Shown: piece after piece, positions 22,482 to 32,923 of the stretch | How positions within the stretch are numbered: the stretch's first letter is position 1 | Layout of the letters: each line of letters opens with the position of its first letter | Assembly: GCA_038496445.1 (NCBI GenBank) | Contig: JALMLS010000578.1 | Coordinates: 186,001 to 250,000, forward strand | DNA length: 64,000 nucleotides | Direction of reading: 5' to 3' | From: Trichosphaerium sp. ATCC 40318 | Taxonomy: Eukaryota > Discosea > Flabellinia > Trichosidae | Notes under the pieces: model-generated | The model's input: only the letters and a program-made list of their open reading frames with translations | Databases searched by the model: none | Told to the model about the DNA's origin: nothing | Translations under genes and position numbers: made by a program

Positions 22482-24069
22482 ATGTCTAATATGAAGCAAG
22501 ACGCAGTTCAGAATGCCGATCTATGGTTTAACATGTTATCCGATGGTACAGAAGCCTCTGTATCTGATATGTCAAGACGTTACTGTCGTTCAAGCAACAA
22601 GGTGTTTGTACAAAAACGAGTTTCTTCCAAAAGCAGCTGAAAGAGCCGTTCATAGAACCCGACAATACTCCCGGAGTTGAACAGACACGAGATGTCGTCA
22701 TTGACTAACCCATGTCGGTTTGACAGAGTCATCATTCCCGAGGAAGACGTGGTACAACTTTTTTTCATATAATAAGTGATGTTGTACTTCTCTCTTGCTT
22801 AACAGGCTGTAGGCCAATGCAACGTCCTTTAAACATCATACATACGATTCAGGAGAATCCATGTCTAAAGCCCTTGATGTATTCGTTACTGAAGATATCA
22901 ATAAGCATCCAAACCTTCTATCTTTTCTTCAGTGGAAGGTACATGATTTTCACTTTAAATTGTTGATTTCTCCAATAATTAACTCACTATGACAGGTTCG
23001 TTGTCTCTCAGCTCCTAGAGGTGAACATACAATCGTGTGGTTTATGGTATCATGCAGCCATAACTTCGTGGACGGCGTGGGAGCTAGAAACTTTTGTAGA
23101 CATCTCATCAACGAATATGCTTTGGAGTCTAGATCGCCTCAATCGTCACCACCTACTCAGCTTAAGCTCTTCTCTTCGTACCCTAGAGCACATATTAACT
23201 ATCCAGAATGGTTTAAGTTCATTTGTCGTAGAACTACAGGACTAGCAGGTTTGCATTAGGCGCTCTTAAACCTGTAGCGCCTTGGTATAAACAGAAAGAA
23301 GAAAGGAACAAAGTGGATCGAAGTTCAAGGAGTCGTATTCTCTTGAAAGAGCCCTCCAGCGAAACAGTACAAGCTCTATTGACTGATTTTAGAAAAGAGA
23401 ACACAACGGTAGGAGCAGTAATCCATGCTTGCATGTTTTATTCAGCTGCAAAACAATATTTCTCATATCCGAATTCAAAGAATGTTTGGAAGTTTACTAT
23501 CCCTCAGAGTATCAATATGAGACCTCGCTATGATCCCCCAATCCCCGATACAGTACTTGCATCTCAGCAAGGAGATGTTCAAGTCCAATCCCAAGCAAAC
23601 AGAAGCGACGTAGACAGCAAGCTGACCGATGAAGAAGTGTATCAAAAAATATGGCAATGGGCTGCTAAATCACGCGCTGAAACTTGTAAAGTGCTCAACA
23701 CTGATGCAATTAAGCCTATGGTTTTTCTTGCAGGAGCAGTTAGAAAGCAGATGGAAAAGCTTAGGAAGGTAGACTTCCTTGGCGATATGTGGTTGTCAAA
23801 TGTTGGCGTCTTTGTGCCACATGTTTGTGGAGTTTTTCTACTAACTAAAGGGAATTTATTCTCAGGTTTTTTGTTTGCTACAAGATTTGATAAAAACGTT
23901 TCAATATACCATAGTTTACACTCCGGCACATCCTGCCAAACCTGCAAACTGTGTACTCATTGAAATATCCTGTAAATTTTGTGCTAGATTCGGAGCAAAG
24001 GGTGCGATTTGGAACTTCCTAAAAACCGTATCAATTAAAAAGAAACAAAACACTCCCCGAATGGGTTAG
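22482..24069 (+). CDS. Acyltransferase-like protein with HxxxD motif (condensation/AATase fold)
   Basis: Exon 1 is 22482-22601; it joins in phase to an exon starting AACCCGACA near 22656, giving NPTILPELNRHEMSSL. Later exons give DINKHPNLLSFLQWK and then CSHNFVDGVGARNF, the HxxxDG-type catalytic motif of the chloramphenicol acetyltransferase/condensation superfamily. The second half has WKFTIPQSINMRPR, typical of the 'VNLR' strand in this fold, and DMWLSNVGVFG, the equivalent of the SNLG-type motif. An intron of only 29 nt (23249-23277) is needed to keep the frame. The stop is at 24067. Substrates are not predictable; alcohol O-acetyltransferases and condensation domains are the closest families. 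The C-terminal 40 residues are Lys-rich and less certain. Confidence 0.65.
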
Positions 24070-24433
24070 AGACACACATGATTGTAGCGTAATAAATACA
24101 AATGACAACTGTGACGTATGTGGAACAAAAGGAGTCACAGCAGACCCTTCCGGAGTAGAGCAATCGAGGGTAGTATGGTACAATACTATACTCCATCATA
24201 TTGTACGCAACACAGTTCTATGGAGTGTATCACCGTTAGCTTCACTCCGTACTCCTGAACGAAATTTCGCGCTCTGCTATCGAAGCATAACGTCATCAAG
24301 AAATTAAGCCAGTGGGCACCCTAAACACTCAATTGAACTTGAAAAAACAGCTAATATAAGATCAATCAAGCGAGGCTAATACTGTTTATGTTATACTATT
24401 GTACACTTGTTCGGAGTATGTACCAACTAGAAG
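24070..24433. other. Short intergenic region between convergent genes
   Basis: Holds the 3' ends of two converging genes and an imperfect palindrome around 24170-24195 (AGTATGGTACAATACT). Nothing else seen. Confidence 0.4.
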
Positions 24434-26253
24434 CTAGACACTGCTTGTGTTTATGGTTGACTGCGTTTGGCTAGCGAGTGAAGGAGTACTTTTCGCAATT
24501 CCACCAGAGCTCCCTTTTGATTTGTCTCTTTTCAACATTTTGCTTAATGTCTTGAACATTTGCCAAGGTGGAGCGTAGTAAGAGTAGATGGCACATATCA
24601 TCAATACCTCGAAAAAACGCGAACAGAAAAGCCAACCAACTGCATTGTCATATACTCTATCTCTTAGAGCCTGTGCGATTATAATGAGAACTCCGAGAAA
24701 GGCAACGCCAATAGTGCAGCGTGTTATCTAGTATATGTGAGCACGTGATTATACTGCACTGATTTAGTTACTTACACGCATTAGTGCTCTTCTAGAGGTC
24801 TTGTTTTTTTTGTACCTCATTGCCTTGCAGTAAACTACCGAAGCACTTACCTTTGTTATAACTGTTAAAGCATACATGAAGGCGAGACAGTAGCGTACAA
24901 ATATAAAAATCAACGCTAGCAAAATGTCGGATATCAGGAGAACGTTTAATACGACGCTATGTAAGTTTGTTAGAAGGCTGCAAAAACCCTTAGGACGTAC
25001 TCAACGTGAGTGGAAGTGATGACTCTATACAATGTGGCTACTATACGACTGATGGTAATATATACCAAAGCAACAATTGCAATGCGTTTATGTGTAAATG
25101 TTGGGTGTCCCGAAAGCGCAGCTTGGAGCCTAAATATTACGTCACAATGTTTGTCTAAACTCTACAAAGTATGTTCTTTGGTTTGGTGGATCCAGATAAT
25201 AAATATTAAAGTAGAAAGCACTTACCAATATGCACTTGTCGATACTACCATAGCAAACAAACAAGAAATAGCAAGCGTTGAAAGAAACAAAACAGAGCGA
25301 TTACTGTTGATTCCGTTGTATCCATACAAATCAATAATGGGTTGAAGACCACGTACTGTACAATAAATAAGATCCAAATTCAGAAATATACTTGCCCAAT
25401 ACGTACTAAATGTTGTACCAATTATTGACAGTAAGGCTACATCAAGCAATAAGCCAGACCAAAGCTCTTGACCAGGTACGATAGGTACGTTGGTTTGAGG
25501 TTTAGCGCTACATCGCTTATGTTGTCTTAGAGTAAAGACTGTAATAGCATAGCAGAGTAAAAGAAAAAACACAATTGGCACTGTCACTTCATAAAATCTC
25601 CACGTGACAATGAATCGATTGTAGCCATCCATAACTGTCGATAATTAATCAAATGAAATACGCACAATTTAAATAAGAACCTCGTTTAGAAGCCGGAATA
25701 AACGTGATGATTGAGTTGTCATGGAAACTGTCCGTAAAGTTTGTACTTAATCCATGTGCGAGCATGAATGGTATTCGTAAATTGCGTGAAGGCTGGAGAA
25801 TATTTGTTGGCAAATCACCTAAATGAGTGAGTGTGAAGGAGTATTAGTTTTTCCGACCAACAAATAGGACAAAGGCAATGGCTCCTTGCGATTGAACTGC
25901 TTTTGCAAGTCTAGGATGAAACATCTCCCCATTTGAAGTCTCACAATTACTCTCATTTTGAAGAGTGTATGCTATGTACCCTAAATACTGTTTGTTAGTG
26001 AAACGGCATGTGCGGAGTTTGTGCCTGAGAGTTCTAAATTATTTTTCAAGTTACATCCTTCAAATATTACTCTGCGTAATGGCGCTGTGATAGGCTCAGT
26101 GTTGGGCTTACTGAACCATGAATACACAGACTTTGTTGTATTACAAGTGTATTTACAAGCAATTACTGGCGTGTCATCGTATATGAACCCCTGACATACA
26201 ACAAGGTATGGCAGAAAAACAAGGACAACAGCGAGACATACTGCGTTTGACAT
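24434..26253 (-). CDS. Secretory-pathway PA-domain protein with several membrane spans
   Basis: Starts at 26253 with a clear signal peptide (VCLAVVLVFLPYLVVCQG). The ectodomain continues over several exons and shows protease-associated (PA) domain features: a loop with paired Cys, then KAVQSQGAIAFVLFVG and LRIPFMLA, the usual hydrophobic strands of that fold. From about 25640 on, five to seven hydrophobic helices follow, including VTVPIVFFLLLCYAITVF, LLLDVALLSIIGTTF and IGVAFLGVLIIIAQA, and the tail is Ser/Thr/Lys-rich, ending INTSSV. The layout is that of a surface receptor with a PA ectodomain. There is no RING finger or protease motif, so it is neither a PA-TM-RING ligase nor a signal peptide peptidase. 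Exons were joined by eye; intron borders in the membrane part are approximate. Confidence 0.65.
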
Positions 26254-27284
26254 TGAGAACAGAAAAGTATGGTGGCACGTGCCACAATATTGTGTACGCC
26301 AGAGGTTATATTAAAACAAAGCCTTTTTGTCGTGCTACGTTATCATAATGCCGTCAATACAAATCTTTGACGAACATTCAGGTAAGGTGCTTTTGACCTC
26401 GTATCACATCATGTAAAAGAAACAAAACCATGAGATTTAGGCTGGTGGTGAGTCACGTTGATGTATTTCTTAGCTTTCTTGAATTTATCACGAGTGTTGT
26501 TTTAATATGCCTGAAATATCAGAGTTGAACAATCTATAGACAAGGGAATGAGTAAAATATGGAAGTTTGGGAAATCTGGAAAAGTAAAAGGAAGCGTGAT
26601 GGAAGTGCTTTTTATCCACACCTTTAAATATACCACATAATCTTCTCCGTTAGACACGGAGTGCTATAGCCAACATCCGGCGACTGATGACTCAATTTGT
26701 TGGTGGTGTGGGGAGAAAAAGTACTTCCATCACGCTTCCTTTTACTTTTCCAGATTTTCCAAACTTCAAGATTTTACTTTTACGAGACATGACGTCTCCA
26801 ACAAACCAATATACTTATTGTAAGAGGTAGATCATTGTTTCGGAATATCTGAAGTTAAAATTAAATAAGGGAAGCGACCAAACAGTTATTTTCCTATTTG
26901 AGATTAAACACGTGATTGTATTCAAAGTTTTGAAATCCCGTTTGAATGGTGCAATGTAATTTTTGGTAAACAAATAAAAATGTATTGATCATGCAATGTC
27001 AATTTCAGCAATTTAGAAGTATGTTATTTTAATAAAATTACAATTACAGTGTCACAAGTGTCGTGTTTGCTATAACACTAAGTTACATGAGACAGTTGGT
27101 ACATAAATGTGCAGCTTTGTGAGCCTTTTGCCAGTACACACGTAATCATCAGATTTTGACTACACTATAGTTACGTTATATCAGGAGTGCTACAGTCACA
27201 GCAATGATGCATACAATGCTAATAACAATGTTAGTTGAGTATGTATTATGCTATGTGGGATTAAAGCTGTTCCTTGAAAGTGTT
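26254..27284. other. Intergenic region with a palindromic element
   Basis: Contains the MITE-like element at 26551-26778. A short frame at 26349 (MPSIQIFDEH) ends in a good GTAAGG donor, but the next plausible exon stops at once. The rest, 26780-27280, is A/T-rich with no gene. Confidence 0.5.
26551..26778. mobile_element. Palindromic MITE-like element with about 68-bp inverted arms
   Basis: The left arm (26551-26618) and right arm (26709-26778) are reverse complements with few mismatches, sharing AAAGTAAAAGGAAGCGTGAT and the outer AGTAAAAT. About 90 bp of unrelated sequence lies between them. No open frame. I see no clear target-site duplication, so an old element or a long-hairpin RNA is also possible. 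Confidence 0.7.
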
Positions 27285-30069
27285 CAGGCTGCATTAATTG
27301 TACACGTGAACCACCTTATAACACCTCATTAGATAAAGCAATTGTATGCAAATAAACGTGTTACCTTCTGGATTAATTAAAGGCATCATGCCTGGATGGA
27401 CATCAACCTGTATGTCCGGTCTGAAAATAGAAGCGTTAAACAAAAAAAAAACTTCGAATGTTTGGTGTCAATAGTAGTACCTGTGATAATGAATTGTGGC
27501 CATAACACTTTCTTTATCCCCTTTCCACCAATAAGGTATATTTACTATCGTAATACCTCGATAAAATCATAAGAAAATAAAAGTCAAAACTTTTTTTTCC
27601 GATTTTTTTCTGATTTTTTTTTTCTGAACTGTACCGTATGATTTACATAGTGTCTTCTTCTCCATATCTCTTGCTCCTTGTAAAATAGTGATACCAAATC
27701 TACCTGGAATATCTGTGTAGTGCTGTGTGCCTTGGTATTCAACAGCAAGTTGTAGTTGTGGAACGTAAACATCAAGAGAAATCTGTCCTGTTGATGTTTG
27801 CATGCTTGCACCAATAAAGTGTTCTTCTATGACATCATATTTAGGAAATATCTCTTTCATTATATACAATAAACGGCTGAACAAAGTCATAAGATAACTT
27901 CTTTCCAAGACAAGGGAGCAAAACTACAGGAAACGCAAAACCGAAAAAACCCCGAAAAACAAACAAACGCTTTTCAAGTTTTGCCGTTATAATGAATTAC
28001 CGTTGTTCTGATCTTTTGTCAGGTCTGCTCAATTGGGTTTTTTGCCATTTTGTGTTAGGATATTTTGAAAAAAGTGCGTTGTGCCAATACGAGAAAACAG
28101 CTAGAAAAAAGTGTGTAAAAAAATACGCCAAGTACAAAAAAAAACCAGTTAGTACATCTTCCTCCTACTCCAGATATTTGAAGTGATGATATCCTATACC
28201 ATTCAGAAGGTGATCGTATCTTTAAAGATCCCTCAGCTCGTGTTAAAAACTTTGAAATCTTCTCTGATTTCCAGTAGTTCCTGGGAAGATGCGCTAAACA
28301 CAATAAATAAAAAACCCAATTGTTTAAAAGTTATGTTTGATGAGGCCTACATACCAAGCTTAGAAGGATCCCAACGATATTCAGGGTATACCCTTTGTAG
28401 CATCTTTATCATAGACCCTCCATAATGACTAGAAAACAAGTAATCAGGACGATATAAAGGCAAGACAAACTAGAAAATATGCAGTTTGTTCGTTTTCTTC
28501 TTCTGCGTACCCTAAGAGTGAAGTACCTCCGTATTCACGTAACTGAGGAGAAGTGATATCATACCAATCTGGAAAACAGTATATTCGAAGATCTTCCTCA
28601 ACCTGTGTACCAAAACTTAATAAGGGAGCGAAACGAGGAGGGGAGGTAGGTAAAAAGAACTTACAGCTAATAAAAAAATCTTTCTGTTGTGAACGCTCTG
28701 CCAGTAACCCTGTTTGTCTGCTTGAAACCTAAAAGGTATAATACCCTTATAATGTTGTATTGCGTCAATCATTTTATGCTTTAGCCAGTAATGATCAGGG
28801 TATATAAACCATAAAAACCTTCGGATCAACCCACCAAAATGCCTTTTTTTTTCAAAAAAGTATCAGCAACAAGCTTTTATAAACGCATTACTCACTTTTC
28901 GATTACCCAAAATGCTCCAATATCTTTAAGTATTTGTGAGCTAATATTATACCAATCATATGGCTTCTCTATTTTGAGTTCATGCTCAAGCTAGACTAAT
29001 TAGCAGAGCGTCTTCAAAAAAAAAAAATGATAAAAAGTTTCGAAATCTCTTTACAATGTAGTACCTGTCTTGCAAATTCTAGTCGGTTTTCGACTTTATC
29101 CCAATAACCAAGAATACTAGCATTTGCTGTTGAAATAAATAAGTTGTAAAAACTCGAAAGTCTTGTATTAATAAAGTCAGGATTGAGAAAAAACTAAATG
29201 TTTTCATCTCTGAACAAGATTCACAAAACCAGACCAGTTGTACGTACAAAACTTCCAGATTTTCCAATTTTCTTGTGGATAAACTGTTTGTAATAAATTG
29301 GCTAGGGAATATTGATGATACCTTTAGCTCATGAATCCAAAAAAAAATATACCAAAGTACAAAAATGACGGTTTTATTTTAAAACATTCTTACCTCAGAA
29401 TGCTGCTACCTCCATGTCGGCAGAAGTCTACACGTGATACATTATACCAATCCTTAGGCTGTCTCACATTTAAAGGTTTTGCAATCTATTTCTTATGTGA
29501 GTAAACGAAGTAAACCAAAACCAAATAAGATCTTCACATGTACATAATTAACAAATTCAACATGATTGCTATGTTTCTTCCAGAAGTGTTGTGGTACATT
29601 TTCTTTTGTACCAATTAGCATCTAGTACTATAATATAACGTACTAAACCTCCATGCAAACCAAGTGCGTTCAGGATAAACATCTACCAAGAGAGCTTGAA
29701 GCGATCCATTGAAAGGTCTTTAATAATAAATAAGGAAACAACATTTGCCACAACGTGCCCAACACGTGTTGTTGGATATAAAAAATAACGTACTTGAGTA
29801 CTCCATGACCTCCACTATTGGCAAAATCTTCTTGACTGACATCATACCAGTCATCTAAGATACGAACATTGAAGGTCTTTCGAAGCTGTTTGAAGAATAA
29901 ATTAATCCGTTTTTATTTCCCGCTTATCTTTGCGTCACAATTTTTTTTTGGACTTTAAACGCGTGGTTAGGTAATAGTTATGACGTACAGACTCAACAGT
30001 GGCTCTTCTGTTCTCGAATATTTGCCAATGACCGACTTTAGTTTTTTTTGCCCTTGAGGCGTATTTCAT
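27285..30069 (-). CDS. Repeat protein (DWYxVS...GG motif) with a C-terminal PD-(D/E)XK nuclease-like domain
   Basis: Starts MKYASRAKKTKVGHWQIF at 30069. It is followed by at least five repeats of about 60-70 residues, each with a core like DDWYDVSQEDFANSGGHGVL, spacer, then YPERTWFAWRF; other cores are DWYNVSRVDFCRHGGSS and DWYDITSPQLREYGGTS. Repeat-encoding exons alternate with short introns. The C-terminus has LDVYVPQLQLAVEYQGTQHY, then RDMEKKTLC and GITIVNIPYWW. This is the Asp...Glu-x-Gln strand pair of VSR-like or homing-type PD-(D/E)XK nucleases (an ExQ variant). I recall proteins with this architecture in amoebae and fungi, often as large families, but no experimental role. The last exon is uncertain; a stop near 27285 fits a VIRWFTC tail. 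Confidence 0.65.
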
Positions 30070-30370
30070 TGTCTATGTGGTATCAAGTAACGCTTGGAAC
30101 ATTGAAACATAACTTTTAGTCAGTATGTAATAACTAATAAACCCTAGTAGACGTGAATACTCCCAAGCGCGTGTTTAAAGCGATAAGAATAATAATAACG
30201 CAAGTGATAAGCTAATAAAATAGATAGTAATCGCAACTTGATTAAAACTAGCGTACCACTACCCCAAACAATTGTAAGTTGAATAGCCAACGCAATTGGG
30301 TATTAAGTCAATTGTATTCAGCACTTCAGTGTCCAACGGTGCCTTATAGCTCAAACAACTTGCAACGCGC

Positions 30371-31609
30371 ATGGACACACTTCCAAATGAGATATGGGTC
30401 TATATTGCTCAAAGACTACCTTTACGCTCACTATACACGTTGAGACGTACTACAACATTCTTTAAAGGCGTTGTTAGCCTAACACGCGCTGGGGAGGTAA
30501 GAAAACCACGTTTTTAGCCAAATAATGAACACAAGTAGGAAATAGGTCGTGTACGGACTCTTAATACTATTCCTTTGAACGATTTGTTCCCTTACAAATA
30601 CTCACATCTCATCCAAAGTGCCAGCGAAGCAGAAAACGGAAAGGTAATTTTTCCCGCGCTTAAAAAAAACCCTCCCGGTTTGTTTTTCGTTTTGCTCGCT
30701 TAAGCAACACCGTTGAACCATCAAATATGATTAAAATAGCTCTAGGCATTCATATGTAGCCATTCCGAGTTGTTTCTGCTTGATATCGCGTCTGTAACAA
30801 TAGAACGGATTACACCAAAAAAGCCCGATAACTTTAAGTTCATTAGTCGCGTTGCATATACTGTAGCGTCTAAAAGATTATATATACGCTTTCAATTACA
30901 GAAGGCTATATTGTAAATGAATACGACGCTTCAAATCCAACGTCACTTGTGTTATTGCGTGAAGACATGGATATCAAGTTGAAGTGTATGTCTTTTTTGA
31001 TAAGTTATGCTTAAGTCTTATTTTCTAACTCTATCATCAATAGATATGGACTGCCTTGATGGTAAAACATTAATGGGATTAGATTATACGGATCATACAA
31101 GACATGGTGATCTATGCATGTACTCAGACTTATTAAAAGACAAACCAACAAAAAAAGTTGTAAAAAAAATTGAAAGAAAATGTGTCAAATCTGAGTACAT
31201 AGCATCTTTAACATACAACAATGAATATGATGTATTCATGGCAATACATGGAACACGTCGTATGTCTATAATGAAAACAAACTATGGATGTGTTTACAAT
31301 GCATGTGATGGATCTATTGCGTTCACAACAGATCAAACAAAACGAGACATACAAAATCTTGCAATAGCAAAATCTTGTGTTTATGCTTTTACAAGGACAT
31401 TTGGGGTTTTAGAAAATAAGATTAGGATGTTCAAGTATGTTATTAATACAGGTCATGTTGTACCTATCAAGTTTAATAATAATGGATGGAAGAGTGTATC
31501 AAACAATATGTCTAGTTTGCATTATATGCCTCAGGCAAATGCTTTACTGATATCTGTCATACCAGCGAAAGCACAAAGCAAAGCTCTACTACATGTAGTT
31601 CACTTGTAA
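30371..31609 (+). CDS. F-box protein with a propeller-like C-terminal region
   Basis: Five exons: 30371-30496, 30539-30643, 30746-30845, 30902-30985 and 31044-31609; all join in phase with introns of 42 to 102 nt. The first exon is an F-box: LPNEIWVYIAQRLPLRSL, then FFKGVV. The rest (about 285 residues) alternates short strands with Gly/Asp turns, such as HSELFLLDIASVTIERI, EYIASLTYNNEYDVFMAI and GSIAFTTDQT, which suggests a WD40/kelch-like beta-propeller without classical repeat signatures. As with other F-box/propeller proteins, it probably picks substrates for an SCF ligase. An AATAAAA follows the stop by about 20 bases. Confidence 0.75.
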
Positions 31610-32923
31610 AAAACTTGTAGACATTGAATAAAAATGTTATGTGTTGACACAAGGATGTTGAGCATCTCACGTGCTCCATAGTCGATTTTCCTTTAAAAAA
31701 AAAAGCCGACTTAGTTCTTTTTGTGATAAGCTGCTGTTACTCAGATACAGAACCGACTTATTGAGAAGTACAGGACGTTACAGAAGTTGTTAGCTAAGAC
31801 TTGCAACTAAGCACGTTTTTTTTTTTAATATGTAGATTCGACATGCACTGTGTGGTGTTTGTGATTGGCATTATTGGTGCGTTTATTGGCGAAGCTTGTT
31901 TTTGCTTAACTCTATTAAACTTGCTGGAGTTCATACCATTTGTTTCTTCCTGTCACATATAATAACGGATGAAACCCCAACACTGATTGCACTTTCATTA
32001 TTGGTCGTAGGTATTAGAGGTGGTCCCTAAACGGCTATAACCGGCTAAGAAAAATAAGAGAAACCTCAACATTTTTTGCAGGTTTTTGGCTTTGGACCTA
32101 TGTATCGAACACAACGTACAGATTTTATTGCTGAGTTTCTTAGCCGTCAGTTAACCGGCTACAGATTGTTGTAGCCGGCTTAGTCGGGACCGGACCACGA
32201 CCACATCTAGGTATTACAGTCCAGCAAAGCCAATCATCTGTGGCTCTAATCCCAGACAACTCAATGGCTATGACTCTAATATTGGTTGTACATCATAAGA
32301 ATAGAGGAAAGTAGTACATTGCTTGTACAACGCATAGGCCAAAACAGCCTGTTTTAATGTTGTTTTCAGAAACTGAAAACTAGCAACCGACTCGATTGAG
32401 TGGTCTCTTGTTGTGGAACCATGTTCTATGCAAAAACTGAAACTTTATTGAAATACAACTTTTGTATTATTAGCTCTAGTTTTTACTTTACATTGTGAGA
32501 TAAACTGCGAGGAACACAAGTTCTGGTTATTGATAAACTACATTTTTTTTTACTCCGTTTCTAACAACAACGGCATGAATAAATTTGGAAGAGCGCCCTT
32601 GCTCTACGTTTGTCAAAGTTTAGTTTGCTGTTCCTAAAAGCTAGCTTGAATAACTTTCAGTATAGTGTAAGCTAGTACCAAGCTGGGGGATTATGTAGCG
32701 GATAATTCGCGTGCTATCCGAGAAGTACAAGTCAATTTTTTTACTACATTCGTCTTACTTTGGACACAATCACGACTATCTCTCCTTAATACCAAAAGGT
32801 TATAAAAAAACTGATCACGTGATTATTTACGTAAATATAAAGTATAACAAAATTTGGAGCTGAAATAGTGGTTTTTCTGTTACTATGCATGCCTCAGGCA
32901 CGTGCGAACATTCTTCGTATTAG
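31610..32923. other. Intergenic region with a hAT-like MITE
   Basis: Holds the element 32017-32208. The remainder is A/T-rich, with TCACGTGA-like palindromes at about 32815 and no convincing reading frame. Confidence 0.5.
32017..32208. mobile_element. hAT-like MITE with 8-bp target-site duplication
   Basis: A 192-bp element begins GAGGTGGTCCC and ends GACCACATCT, so the ends are inverted repeats apart from the outermost bases. The direct repeat AGGTATTA lies on both sides (32009-32016 and 32209-32216), the 8-bp target duplication expected of hAT transposons. Inner copies of CCGGCTAAG/CTTAGCC also pair. No coding capacity. Confidence 0.75.

Noticed and set aside
24165-24200. Palindrome as a transcription terminator or transposon end
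   Set aside because: Short, imperfect, no duplicated flanks.
26349-26460. Two-exon gene starting MPSIQIFDEH
   Set aside because: The second exon stops after two codons; kept only as an orphan exon.
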